Shown here: in pieces, positions 1-10,192 of the stretch | Layout: every line of letters starts with the position of its first letter | Position numbering within the stretch: position 1 is the first letter of the stretch | DNA from: Anthoceros angustus | Lineage: Eukaryota; Streptophyta; Anthocerotopsida; Anthocerotales; Anthocerotaceae | Length of the DNA stretch: 64,000 nucleotides | Assembly (NCBI GenBank): GCA_010909165.1 | Contig: MU008156.1 | Location: 868,001-932,000, forward strand | Direction of reading: 5' to 3' | Notes under the pieces: model-generated | Told to the model about the DNA's origin: nothing | The model's database searches: none | What the model saw: the letters and a program-made list of their open reading frames with translations, nothing else | Program-made: the position numbers and the translations under genes

Positions 1-494
1 CATTGAGCATATGTTAGGAACCCATAATGATTCATCAACACATTAAACATTTAAGTTCGGACAAAAATCCTTACATACTGAGAAAAAATTCTAAATGATT
101 TAAGTTACTTAAAATCTCTAAAAGTTTCTGCATATATGATGTATCTCATATGTGTTGTTGTATTAGATGTTACTATAACATATTAGAGTAAAAACTATAA
201 AACATAATTAGAAATGTGTTAAATAGTTTAAATACCACATATATATAGAGATAGGTCATAATCCTTGAGACAATACTAAGTTCAAAGACTATATATGTAG
301 GACATGGTTCAACATACTTGTCAAGACCTTATCAATACTTTGAGTAATACACTTATGCCTTACATACACTATTGCATAGTTACCTTGAGTGTGGTGTACA
401 TGTACGTGTCTAGAGGCATTGAGCGTAAAAAATAGCTGTTATACTTCAATCCATAGCAAAGACAATTAGTCAAAGGTTCCTTTAGTCAGGAATT
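1..494. other. AT-rich non-coding sequence upstream of the protease gene
   Basis: No ORF or recognisable element is visible. The stretch is strongly AT-rich with many short ATAT runs and presumably holds the promoter and 5' leader of the adjacent papain-like gene, but I cannot place a TATA box or transcription start with confidence. Confidence 0.4.
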
Positions 495-1433
495 ATGTGT
501 TATGTACAGGTGGAATGCGCAAGACAAGATGATGATAAATCTGCCACTGAGGAGAAGGAAATTAAAAGTTGTGGGTGTAGTAATTGTAAGGGTCTTATGT
601 CAATTGATAAACAATTTTTTAACAGAAAACTTTCAAATGATGCTACTCCTTGGGAGATGAAAATTCCAAGTGAGGATGTTTGGGATTGGAGAAAAATGAA
701 TGTTTTACCTCCTATTGATGACCAGTTTGAGTGCCAAATATGCTCCCTCTTTGTAGTCGTAACTGCTGTGTGCGCTGCGATTGCTATTAAATATGATACT
801 CCGCCATCGCAACTTTCAGTGCAAGACTTTATCGACAATCGGCAGCCTCAAACCTTCTATTTATTAGGCAATATAATAGCACACCCCATGAAGTTGCGAA
901 CAATTTTCAAGAGTTTGAGGCGATTAAATGGGCGGATGGAAGAAGTGAGTATGCCATGCATTTATGGTGCATTAAATCCTACACATGTATTTAAGTATGT
1001 GAAGGAAAATGGAGTAATTTTGGCAAAAGATTGTCCATGGCATCAGGGTTGGGGTGATCAGTGTCGGCGAAATCCTCCTTGCGACCGCAAATATGTCTTA
1101 CCCCATAAAATTGATTTCAAGATCTTTCGACACTTAAACATACAACTAATGAAGAAACTTGTAAGGAGCACACCGGTTGTGGTAGGTTTGAACATTGGAT
1201 ACGATACTACAGAGTTCGAATATCATCTTGACCACAAAGCTAGAAAACCTTATTCTGGCAAGTGGCAAAAGACACTATGGGGACATGCTGCATTAATAGT
1301 AGGATTTGAAAGCAATGTATGGATCGTACGTAACACGTGGGGCGAAATATGGGGTGATGATGGATATTTCAGGATTAGCTTCAATGACAACGCCTCTGGA
1401 ATATATAAAAAGGCATGGGTACCTCTCCTTTAG
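495..1433 (+). CDS. Papain-like cysteine protease (peptidase C1 fold), no propeptide
   Basis: Intronless 312-residue ORF with the papain-family catalytic layout. The oxyanion Gln is Q77 in DDQFECQICSLF, the nucleophile is C83, the His is H264 in LWGHAALIVGF, and the Asn is N280 in WIVRNTWGEIWGDDGYFRI, close to the family's C-terminal signature. Unusually, the residue after the catalytic Cys, nearly always Trp in papains, is Ser, and the preceding Gly-Ser is Gln-Ile. There is no I29 inhibitor propeptide and no signal peptide: the mature-like domain begins near residue 60 after a short acidic, Cys-containing leader. The product is therefore likely cytosolic, or the start lies in an unseen upstream exon. 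The ATG at 495 is the first in frame. An AATAAA-like signal follows the stop near 1458. Family assignment is firm; proteolytic activity is inferred from the retained Cys-His-Asn. Confidence 0.8.
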   Translation: MCYVQVECARQDDDKSATEEKEIKSCGCSNCKGLMSIDKQFFNRKLSNDATPWEMKIPSEDVWDWRKMNVLPPIDDQFECQICSLFVVVTAVCAAIAIKYDTPPSQLSVQDFIDNRQPQTFYLLGNIIAHPMKLRTIFKSLRRLNGRMEEVSMPCIYGALNPTHVFKYVKENGVILAKDCPWHQGWGDQCRRNPPCDRKYVLPHKIDFKIFRHLNIQLMKKLVRSTPVVVGLNIGYDTTEFEYHLDHKARKPYSGKWQKTLWGHAALIVGFESNVWIVRNTWGEIWGDDGYFRISFNDNASGIYKKAWVPLL

Positions 1434-2009
1434 TTTAATCTATGTATGTGTAGATATAATAAATTAATTAATATACATATAATTTTAAAACCTTCAAGGC
1501 CTATTCACAAGATGAACTTGCTGTTATAATATAGGATCGTACGTTACGTAATCGCGCCTCAACCTAAGCTGTAATTAAATGAAAAAAGAATTAAGTGGGA
1601 TTTAAGGTTTTTATAATCTAGTGGCCGTGATAAACCAAAAAAAGGAGCTCTTATACAGGGCCCTCGTAATTTGCGAAAAAGAAAACGAGCCCAGTTATAT
1701 GATAGTATGGGGGTAAAATTTACAATAACCTAAAACTCTTAACCAACCTGCGACTAACATCCTTGTTCAATACCTAAAACCTGTTATCGAACCTGCTGTA
1801 ACATCTTTGTTCAGCAACTAAAACCTGTTAACCAACCTGCTGCTAACATCCTTGTTCACCAATACCTACTGCTAACTGCTGCTTGAGAAAAATTAAACGA
1901 ACTGCTATTTGAGAATTCCTAGGGCCTTATTGTCATGCCATCACTGACTGTTCCAGGGACAGACTTTGGAAGAAGAAGAAGAAGAAGAATTTTATTTAAG
2001 TCCACTAAG
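1434..2009. other. Intergenic; contains a piece of the RecQ-associated dispersed repeat
   Basis: No gene is visible. At about 1740-1870 there are tandem imperfect repeats built on AACCTGCTGCTAACATCCTTG. At about 1914-1970 the sequence starting TTCCTAGGGCC resembles segments near 9840 and 52669, which belong to an intron of the RecQ-like helicase fragments. A GAA microsatellite lies at about 1971-1989, followed by a short segment shared with 13213 and 13494 that forms the left half of the Copia insertion target. Confidence 0.5.
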
Positions 2010-2014
2010 GACAG

Positions 2015-2260
2015 TGTTACAAAACAATTAATCTGTCCGTAACCCTACCGTCCGCTAGTTACCGTAGACCGTAATTAATAGTATTTAGTAATTATGAACG
2101 GGCGTGCCTCTTCGGAAGAGACACCCACAGACACTATTTAAGACACACTTTGTATACACCTTATAGCTAATTCAACACGAAATATCTTTGTGAGCATAGC
2201 ATCTCGATAATGCTAGATTAGATACAAGAGATGCACAATCCTACTGCTAGGATTTTAACA
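2015..2260 (+). repeat. 5' LTR of the 2.0-5.1 kb Copia element
   Basis: 246 bp, TG...CA ends, same length as the 3' LTR at 4892. An ACTATTTAAGACAC stretch about 130 bp in is a plausible TATA region for the element's own promoter. Confidence 0.93.
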
Positions 2261-2273
2261 TGGTATCAGAGCC
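2261..2273 (+). other. Copia primer-binding site
   Basis: TGGTATCAGAGCC immediately follows the 5' LTR. This is the standard plant Copia PBS, complementary to the 3' region of initiator tRNA-Met. Confidence 0.9.
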
Positions 2274-2818
2274 TACATCATGCTTATGATCCTCCGGGAG
2301 TCTAAGGGAGATGCCGCGGCGGCAGTCCCATTGTAGAAGTTCTCAACATGGAGAGCTGTCGTGGCATGCAAACCAAGGCACATGGCTGCCTCGACGGAGA
2401 ATGACCCACGAGCCTACAATAGCCTTGTGCACCGCCTGCCGTGAGGCTCCATCGTTGCAATCAGGCCCACCACCTCAGGCGCGCGGCGACAGATTTCTTC
2501 ACAATTTCTACTACCGCCGCACTGATCCGACCTCGCAGCAAGCTTGGACCTACGGCCCCCACCAATTACACCTGCGAGATAACATGATACTGTGAATTCC
2601 ATCGACAGGTTAGAATTCAACAAAATTACACGAGAATTGAAAGCCTCCCTCCGCCGCATTGAAGCCATTTTGATGCGTGTCTTGTCTATTGCAGGCTAAA
2701 AGAAATCTGGATATGGCCAGTAATTCCAGGCAAGAGGAGCAGCAATTTCCGGCGACCTTACCCTAGCCGTGAGAGCCGGAGGCGCGATCCCGCCCTCACC
2801 CCGACGCCAAGATGTGGT

Positions 2819-2932
2819 GCGCCCGGAGCGCAGCGGTGCGCCCGGAGCGCAGCGGTGCGCCCGGAGCGCAGCGGTGCGCCCGGAGCGCAGCGGTGCGCCC
2901 GGAGCGCAGCGGTGCGCCCGGAGCGCAGCGGT
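2819..2932 (+). repeat. 19-bp GC-rich minisatellite in the Copia leader, six copies
   Basis: Six perfect head-to-tail copies of GCGCCCGGAGCGCAGCGGT, followed by a partial seventh. Because 19 is not a multiple of three, all three plus frames stay open and give the same cycling peptide, so those ORFs are an artefact of the repeat. A second, shorter array (AGGCCCGGCG, three copies) follows at about 2968-2998. Confidence 0.95.
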
Positions 2933-3117
2933 GCGCCCCCGTGGGAGGGCCCCTCCCGCCAGCGCGGAGGCCCGGCGAGGCCCGGCGAGGCCCGGCGTGG
3001 AGCCCCGCCTACGGGCGCGCCCGCACGGAGCCCGCAGGTGGGCGGAGGTCCCGAGGGGCTGGGCTTAATACAACTTTAGTTGCCAAAAATACAATTTTAG
3101 TAGCCAGAAACTAATTC

Positions 3118-3192
3118 TACGGAACCTGCTGGACTCGAACCCGCTACCTCCATGAACGATGGAGGTGGACTAACCACCACTGTAACCGGATT
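3118..3192 (-). other. tRNA-like sequence (degenerate) inside the Copia leader
   Basis: On the minus strand there is an exact box-B-like GGTTCGAGTCC (3131-3141), preceded by an anticodon-arm-like hairpin with a 7-8 bp stem (CCTCCAT/ATGGAGG) and then a box-A-like TACAGTGGTGGTTAG. The T stem has a mismatch and the acceptor stem does not pair, so this is not a functional tRNA. It could be a SINE head or a tRNA pseudogene. A covariance-model scan would settle it. Confidence 0.4.
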
Positions 3193-3572
3193 AGTTTACC
3201 ATGTCTCGTTTTCATTAATTTTTAATCAGTTTCTAGCAGAATATATATACATAAAAGAGGAGAGAAGCGAGCAAGGACGCAAGCTCCAGCGGAGCAAAAA
3301 AAAAAAAAAGGTGGGGAATTCTCACAGGAGAAATTAAAAACAAGTCAGAGATGGATAGCTATATTCTTCGAGATCTCGCAACACCAACAACCCGCGACGA
3401 GGATTCAACTTGAAGTCTTATGACCACAACTTACAGAGACGTGGTGAATCAACTTATACAATACTTCAACTCGCTGCCGGCCACCGCCCATGGCTAGCAC
3501 CTCCTCCCTCGTGGAGAAAAGTCTTCACCACCGATTAAAGAGAAAGATTGATTCAATGGCCAACAGTACCCC

Positions 3573-4919
3573 GTGTGGCGAGTTCGCATGAAGTCCATAC
3601 TGATAGGTCGAGGTATTTGGAAGATTGTCGATGGAACCCGTTCGAAGCCTACCTCTTCAACCACACCTCCCCCATCAGTTGCTGATATTGAAAGATGGGA
3701 CTACTTGAATGGGATTGCAATTGCCCTCCTCATCAGCGGACTCGACTCAAGCCTGGTGCCCAACATGGAATTCCTCACAGAGGCTTCTGCAATCTGGGAC
3801 CAGTTGTCTAACACCTACAATGTTAACAATGTTCTGACCTTGTCCAGTGTACGGCAGGAATTCAACTCCTTAAAGATGAAGGAGACCGATGCGATTTCTA
3901 CACACACCTCGAAGTTCAGACAGCTGCGAGGGCAGCTCGCCTCCCTTGGCTCAACCATGTCGGAGACCGATGCCGCTGCACAGCTGTTAATGAGCTTACC
4001 ACCGTCTTACCACAACTTCGTGACCAGCCTGATGTTGGTATCGACTCATGGTAAGTCAAGTACACCCTCCACCCTTACAGTGGAAGATATTATCGGTGCT
4101 CTAGATCAGCAGGAGCAGAGCCGCCTTAGCTCTGCAGGAGGGTCCAAGCCCGATGCAGACAGGGCGCTTTCCACCCATTTCGAGCCCGGGAGGAATTCGA
4201 AGGGCAAGGCAAACTTCACCCCTAAAGGTGACTCAACCTCCGCTCTTCCTCGCTGAGCCGGAAACTGCAATTGGTGCGGAGCTGCCGGCCATTGGGCAGG
4301 AGAGTGCCGCAAGAGAGAGGCTAGAGAGCCGCAGAAGGCCGACTTAAGACAGGCAGCCAGTATTGCAGTTAGAGGGAGCGCCAGTATAGCGGAGGCAAAG
4401 ACCGTAAAGATACTTATGGTTTGCCTCAACACCGAGTTGCATCGATGCGGGTGGTATCTCGACAAGGAGCCACCGCCCACATATGCAACAACGATTTCAT
4501 TCACCAAGCTGGATACTCATCCTCTCAGGGAAAGGGTGTTACTTGGTGACGAACGGAGTAGATCCAGCCTGCCAATTATGGGGCAAGGCATTTGCGAATT
4601 TCCCCTCGAGGACGGTTCGGTGCTTACCTTGGAGCCTGTGCTCCTCGTCCCACAAATGGGCAAGAACCTGGTTTCCATGACTCAGCTGCTGAAGCAAGGC
4701 TATCTTGAGATGCTTGTTTCAAGGGGGTCATGCTACTTTTTCAGGACCACAAGTCCTGACTTGTGCCTATTCAGTGCCGTGCCTCAAGACGGCCTGTATA
4801 AGCTTTCATTACCCTTCAGAGGGAGCGCACCAGAGGAGCGCCCATGGGAGATAGCCTCCACCATCGCTCGTCACCAAATTTTAAGAGGGAGTGTTAGGAA
4901 ACAATTAATCTGTCCGTAA
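3573..4919 (+). pseudogene. gag: Copia gag, zinc knuckle and protease-region remnant
   Basis: A single frame runs from 3573 to 4919, broken only by a TGA at 4254-4256, most simply a CGA-to-TGA transition. The first 227 residues are Copia-type gag of the UBN2/Retrotran_gag family (WKIVDG, IWDQLSNTYN, FRQLRGQLASLG, LLMSLPPSYHNF). Just after the stop, in the same frame, is a CCHC knuckle, CNWCGAAGHWAGEC. From about 4447 the frame matches the protease/pre-integrase stretch, but the catalytic DSGAT motif after WYLD is replaced by KEPPP, so the protease is dead. The frame ends shortly before the polypurine tract. It may still serve as a packaging-competent gag if the stop is read through. The first ATG of this copy may not be the native start. 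Confidence 0.85.
4881..4891 (+). other. Copia polypurine tract
   Basis: TTAAGAGGGAG directly precedes the 3' LTR, the expected position for plus-strand priming. Confidence 0.8.
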
Positions 4920-5137
4920 CCCTACCGTCCGCTAGTTACTGTAGACTGTAATTAATAGTATTTAGTAATTACGAACGGGCGTGCCTCTTCGGAAGAGACA
5001 CCCATAGACACTATTTAAGACACACTTTGTATACACCTTATAGCTAATTCAACACGAAATATCTTTGTGAGCATAGCATCTCGATAATGCTAGACTAGAT
5101 ATAAGAGATGCACAATCCTACTGCTAGGATTTTAACA
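4892..5137 (+). repeat. 3' LTR of the 2.0-5.1 kb Copia element
   Basis: 246 bp, about 97% identical to the 5' LTR, followed by the GACAG target duplication. Confidence 0.93.
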
Positions 5138-5330
5138 GACAGATTTCCGTCATGGGACTTGGTACTTAACAACTTGTACCATGATGTGCCTAAGCTACTT
5201 GCACCAAGGCATCCACTCCCTTTAGGCATCCCATCTAAGTACCGATCCAAGCTCAAGATGCTTAATCACGGCGTAAAATCATACGGAAGAGTGGCCAAAG
5301 AAATCTTTTATATTTTTCTTATGTGAAATT
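5138..5330. repeat. Right half of the Copia target, paralogous to 13517-13653
   Basis: From the target duplication onward, the sequence matches about 135 bp near 13.5 kb (GATTTCCGTCATGGG... to AATCACGGCG) with scattered substitutions, then diverges. No gene is visible. Confidence 0.75.
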
Positions 5331-5560
5331 TGTTGTACCCACACGCAATTGATGTACTGGCCTTCCATCAGCTTTACCTCACACAGTGTGCCTCGTCAAT
5401 CACAAACCTAGGCAGCTGCCCGGGGCTGTAGCATGCACCGAATTTTGCATCAAGATGCTGCAGGGGTACCCAAAACGCAAAGAGGCACGAGACCGTTGTT
5501 CATAGAGTATGGAGTCCTTCAAAATCAAGGGAGAGCAAAGCTCAAAGAGATTACCCGCAC

Positions 5561-5645
5561 CTTTTGATCCAGACGTCCCAGGACATCTTGAAAGCAAGTT
5601 GTGCTCCCAACAACTTTGTCAGGGTTTTCACAAACTAGGTTACAT
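5561..5645 (-). pseudogene. RecQ-type helicase exon fragment (between motifs Ia and II)
   Basis: On the minus strand, NPDKVVGSTTCFQDVLGRLDQK aligns with the segment preceding the DEAH motif in RecQ helicases and closely resembles the copy at about 53.1-53.2 kb. A GT donor follows LDQK. The adjacent intron-like sequence at 5330-5560 also resembles 52.8-53.1 kb. There is no neighbouring upstream exon, and downstream the sequence is broken by the repeat/Copia complex, so this is an isolated fragment. Confidence 0.6.
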
Positions 5646-6123
5646 GACGCGTGCCGTTGTTTCCTGACCCAGTAGGCAAACAGATCCGGACAGGTGAAGA
5701 AGTTTGCCTCCAAACTTGTCCACTGGGTGACGTTTAATTAGCCTCCGTGCTTGTTGAAACCATCTCCATTTCACCTACAAATCGAAGACAAGACGAAAGC
5801 ACCTCGTCCACAGGTACCATTTCCGGACCACTGGCAAGCTCCATACAAGGTGGACATAAGTTGTTACATGCATTCAGATTAGCTTAAGAGCTATGCAATA
5901 GAAGAAAAGGCACCAGTGTCTTTACTCAAAATGGTGCTAAGGACTCCACAAAGTCTTTGGAACAAATGTCCCAGGTGCTGTTCCCAATCTAACTCTCTGG
6001 CCATTATGACCTCCACGCTAATCTGATCACGGATGCATTCCCAAAGTTCACATCGTATCTGCAGAGACCTAACAAAAATGTACATGAGACAGGTTGCAGG
6101 CTGTTCAGGAATCAGCAGCGGGC

Positions 6124-8270
6124 TCATTGAGGTGGATGATTCTTTTCCAGACCAAGCTCAGTGCGGCTGACGACGCAGGTCTCCACCTGCTTGTAGCTGT
6201 ACCTGGAAGCCAAGAACAGGAAGACGATGACATCCACAGCATCTGTGATGGCCAGGAACCAATAGAAGTTATCCAGTCGGGAGGAGTTGATGTTTGCCCC
6301 GACCCATGCGTGATTCCCGTTCCTCTCTGTGAAGAGGGATGTGAGAGAGATGAAGCCAGTGCTGAGAAAGCTCCCGGCACCTAGAGCTGACAAGTTCATG
6401 GCAGCACCCACAGTGCGCATGTGGTCTGGGGTCTGATCGTAGAAGAAGTCGAATCCAGCCACTATGGCGAACACCTCGGAAACTCCCATGGTCAGGTACT
6501 GAGGAAGAAGTCTGAAGACGCTGAGAGGCAGCCTGGTGCGAGGGTGAGCTTCGAGGCCGTGGTCCCACACATACCGCAGCCTGTGCCTCTCCGTGAGAGC
6601 TGCGCACACCATGGAAAGGCAGCCCAACGCGAATCCGATTGCGAAACGCTGGAGGAGTGTGATCCCTCTGGGGTTGCCAGTGTATTTGCGGGCAAATGGC
6701 ACGAAAACTCTGTCGTAGAGGGGAAGGCCGATCATAACAGTGGCTTGGGAGAAGAGCTGGAAGGAGGCTGGGGGGATATGGAAGTGGGCGCCCAGCTTGT
6801 TGTCCATGGTGCTGCCTTGCTTGGTGAAGAGAGTGTTGAGCTGGGTGTAAGTGGCGAGGTAGACCACATGGGTGACCCAGATCGGGAGTGCCCCGATTAG
6901 CAGCTTCACTTCTTCCACTTGCGTCACAGTGCAGACCTTCCAGGGGTTGCTTCTATCGTCGGCCGTGCCCACAGTGGCCGCCTTGTCAAGGAATCTGGAG
7001 GGCGAACACAGTCAAGATTTTAGTCCACCCAGATGAAGCCGCAAGTACAAGCTTGCAAATGGCCTTCACGGACAGCATTTGGCAAGGGAGAGATGCCAGC
7101 TGGGACTCACGCGAAGGAGTCGGTGTGCAGCATCTGTCTCCTGTTGGGACTCAGATGCTTCCTGCCGGGCAGTTCGTGCAGAAGCTGGGGGTCGTGAGGA
7201 ACCGGGACCCGCCATTTCCTGACTGCAGCAACCAGGACCTGGGCGGCCTGGGTGAAGGGGCTGCCTTCCACCACCTGGTACCTGTACAGGCTGGTTCCAG
7301 TGAAGAAGATTAAGAGGGCAAGAGCAAAGGCGACTGCGGGGATGCCGTAGCCCCAGCCCCATCCCACGAAATCCTGGATGTACACCACCACCGTGACGGA
7401 CAGCACGATGCCCACCGCGATCATCGTGAACCACCAGTTGAAGAAGGAGTTTATGAGCGGGGCCTCCTTCTCGTCCTCCTGGTCGAATTGCGCGGCTCCC
7501 AGGGAAGAAATGGACGGCTTCATCACTCCCGACCCCACAGCCATGACGTAAAGCGAGAGGAAGAAGAAGAGCCTTCTCCTTCCGCCTACGGGCGTGCAGG
7601 GAATGGTGGAGTCGGCCAGGCAGCGGGGCCTCAACCAATCCACCGTCACGCTGCACACGAGCATGATGATCCCCTGAAGTCATGCCATGTCCAGCACGGT
7701 CAGCTCGACCTGCCTTCTGGAGCCCTGATCGATATGGCAATATGGCTGAAACATGCCACAATCACTTACAATCAGGTTGACGAAGCCGAAGACTGCAATG
7801 GTGCTGTAGCGGCCCCAAAATGCATCCGCCAGGAACGCCCCCGGAATGGAACAGAAGAAGACGCATCCCGACCAATTGTTGACGTTCTTGGCAGCCACCG
7901 CCAGACCTTCTCCCAGCACTTCCGTCAAGTAAGTCACGAGATTGGTGGAAACGCCGAAGTAGCTCACCCTCTCTGTCACGTCGTTCCCTGATCATGCGCC
8001 AGATTTTGGTCTCAAACCATCAGCAACATTAGCTCATGGCCCTCAATTTACAAGTCATGAAATGAGAAATGAGATCGCACCCAGGAAGAAGTAGCAAGCT
8101 TTCCATCCTCCCGTGCTAGATTTCCTCGCAGGCCTGCCCTTGTAGTCCACAGAGCCATCCTGAGTAAACTCGGAGTCGCCGAAATTCGCACTCCGATGCA
8201 CGTCATTCCCATTGCGGGCCTCCTCCACTACTGACAGCGGCTTCACAAGAGGAGGCTCAGCGCTCCCCAT
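6124..8270 (-). CDS. NPF: NRT1/PTR family (NPF) proton-coupled nitrate/peptide transporter, four exons
   Basis: CDS complement(6124..6994, 7111..7673, 7770..7987, 8081..8270), giving 613 residues with all GT-AG borders in phase and introns of 93, 96 and 116 bp. The family (POT/MFS fold, about 12 membrane segments, plasma or vacuolar membrane) imports nitrate, peptides or hormones with protons. Family marks are GWKACYFFLG, then SYFGVSTNLVTYLTEVLG in TM1, GRYSTIAVFGFVNL, FFNWWFTMIAVG, GWGYGIPAVAFALALLIFF, and PQYLTMGVSEVFAIVAGFDFFYDQTPDHMRT near the C-terminus. The usual ExxER proton-coupling motif at the first helix reads DVTER, an Asp-for-Glu change. Length is normal and no frame break is seen. 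Substrate cannot be read from the sequence. The start at 8270 gives a typical short cytosolic N-terminus. Confidence 0.92.
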
Positions 8271-9349
8271 TGTTGTTCCCAGGCTCGGCCTGCCCGTCAG
8301 CGCACGCTTCAGCTATAAAACAACAGCACCTCTCAGTGGGCTCCCAGGTTCGACGAAGTCCCGTTCGGCGTCCGGACGGGACAAGGAAAAGCTCACGTTT
8401 ACAAGCCCGATCGATCTTATTCCATCCTTTCGCTGACAACAGACGCGTGACTTGTTGTATCCTTCAGGACATTTGAGCTTACGTCTCTGCCGCCGGTAAG
8501 TCGCGGACGGCTGATTTCACTCGATGACCACCAACCTACCCCAGCATTCGAGTCCTTGTCTGTAGTGCTCCTATCGAATTCCCCAGCCACGTATCTCGTT
8601 TCACGACTTCGTCGGGCCTGGGGAATCCAACTTGAAATCCCAAAGCCTTTCCATTTCGACCTCGCCAAGCTAACCGTTTTGGTTTTCCACATCCCCGCAT
8701 TCCCACATTCCCACACTCCCACATTCCGAATGACGAAAAACTGGTGAGAGACTTCATGCTGAGTCCCGTCCGGACTCGGAACGGGACTTCGAACTTCGGA
8801 TCCTGACGGGCCGGGCCGAGAACGGAACACGTAGGCGGGATAAGATCTACCGGCCTCGACCCGTCACTTCGCTCAAGGCTTCAGGTCGATCGATCGGCAC
8901 ATGGCACAAGCACTTCCGCTAGTCCGACACACAGCCCTCTCGTACGCCTCCCCAAATTTGAAGTACTCCAAAAGCATTCCACGGCGATAACGCATCTGCC
9001 AAATGTACAAACGTATGCACCCGCGCGGGGAAAAGCATACGCGAGAAAGAGGGGTGAGCACAACACGGGAGGAGCATGTCAGCTGGCTCCGAGTGGAAGA
9101 ATTGATTGGGTTGTACCGTCTCTTGCCAGTAGGTTTGCATCTTCCGAGCCTCCTCCATGCCCATCTTGAATCTCTCCTTACTTCGGCCGTGGCCCGAGCG
9201 TAGCATGCGTATGATTATGCTGAAATCCTGCTTTTGTTACAGTGGCGTGAAGGCCAAGAGCAGCCCTCTGCATTCATGGCAAGGAGGTGTGGTTGGAAAG
9301 GACGTCAAGAAGTTAAGGTTGCAAGCCGGTGACCTGACTCTCGACTTAC
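8271..9349. other. Intergenic, no recognisable gene
   Basis: Presumed 5' flank of the NPF gene. GC-rich words such as GTCCGGAC and GTCCCGTCC recur at about 8360-8385 and 8762-8800. A stretch of CCCACATT-type repeats lies at about 8697-8727. Short ORFs here match nothing I know. The part at about 8919-9206 lies downstream of the RecQ exon and could hold decayed later exons, but I see no helicase motif VI. Confidence 0.4.
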
Positions 9350-9694
9350 CACGTCGGCACTGTTGATTCCCATCCCGAAGACCGCAGTTGCACATATGAC
9401 CTGTACTTCACCACTCTGCCAACTCTGTTGCACCCACTCAACTCCCGTTGGCGGCTGGTGTGCGGCTTTTAACTTGGATGTTTGCTGGAGATGACTGGAC
9501 GCCTCCATGCATTCCTTCTGTGAGAGGCAATGAACGATTCCACATTTCTTATCGAACCGACTCTGGATGAGGTCACCCAGCTGCTTCACAGGGTCCTTCG
9601 CATCTTTCTTCAGGAGCACGTACGTGAGATTTGACCGGTCTAAGCCCACTTCCAGCACAAGGCCTCGCGGAATTCGAAGGATCGTAAGTCTGTC
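9350..9694 (-). pseudogene. RecQ-type helicase exon, motifs IV-V
   Basis: A 345-nt in-phase exon bounded by TGCAG upstream (minus strand) and a GTAAGT donor after GINSADV. It encodes the second RecA-like lobe of a RecQ helicase: GLDRSNLTYVLLKKD, then GIVHCLSQKECMEASSHL (motif IV), then VQVICATAVFGMGINSADV (motif V). Motif VI (QxxGRAGRD) is not found downstream, and no motif I-III exons lie immediately upstream, where the sequence from about 9780 to 10030 is intron-like and shared with 52.6-52.84 kb. The exon itself is unbroken, so it may belong to a gene split by the transposon block, but more likely it is a fragment. Confidence 0.75.
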
Positions 9695-9779
9695 CTGCAA
9701 GCAGAACACAGCCAGGAAACAGTTACCAATGTGATTTGGTTGTTGAAACTTATGGAGGACGAACCCACCCCGCGCCGTA

Positions 9780-10030
9780 CCTTACGAACGTTGCGTGTTG
9801 CCGTGGCTGTTTACTTCCATGACAGGTACTGCTGCTTCAAAATTCCTAGGGCCTTCTAGTCTTGCCTGAAGTCATTCCCCCATTGACTGTTACATGACAG
9901 ACGTGTGTGCAAGGGTGGCCCAAACATATCTTGTTCTTTTTTTCTGTTTGGTACAAAAACCATTACGTGTGACAGAGGCAATTGGGAACTGACCTTCCAT
10001 CAACTTTACCTCACACAATGTGCCTGGTCA
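9780..10030. repeat. Dispersed repeat: intron-like segment of the RecQ family
   Basis: Resembles 52590-52840 throughout (TGCTGTGGCTG, TTCCTAGGGCC, GACAGAC..GTG, CCTTCCATCAACTTTA). Parts also occur at 1914-1970 and 5340-5400. In both fuller copies it sits on the 3' side (minus strand) of the motif Ia/TPE exons or the 5' side of the motif IV exon. Confidence 0.65.
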
Positions 10031-10192
10031 TCCGAGTCCCAATTGATAAGGACACTCCCGACCCTCATATACCAATTTGCAACCACAACCCACATGCGCA
10101 CATCTGGTGTAAAAACTGTGACCGATCAACCTTTATCTAGGGTTTATTGGCTATGGCGCGTGCTTATCCAAGACCACGATACTCAACCAGTT

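Larger units (their letters stand above)
2015..5137 (+). mobile_element. Non-autonomous Copia LTR retrotransposon (gag-only, TR-GAG-like), complete ends
   Basis: A complete 3.1-kb element. It has two 246-bp LTRs (2015-2260 and 4892-5137), each starting TGTTA and ending AACA. A primer-binding site TGGTATCAGAGC (initiator-tRNA-Met complement) abuts the 5' LTR, and a purine tract AAGAGGGAG precedes the 3' LTR. The 5-bp target duplication GACAG lies at 2010-2014 and 5138-5142. Inside are a GC-rich leader, a gag, a zinc knuckle and a protease-like remnant. Integrase, reverse transcriptase and RNase H are all absent, so it must have been mobilised in trans. The LTRs differ at 8 of 246 positions, 6 of them C/T transitions, which suggests modest age plus deamination. 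The unoccupied paralogous target survives at 13494-13653. Confidence 0.93.

Noticed and set aside
2769-3114. Three overlapping plus-strand ORFs rich in Ala/Arg/Pro
   Set aside because: All three frames are opened by the 19-bp GC minisatellite, and they encode the same cycling peptide.
3118-3192. A functional tRNA gene
   Set aside because: The acceptor stem does not pair, the T stem has a mismatch, and the position before the anticodon is not T.
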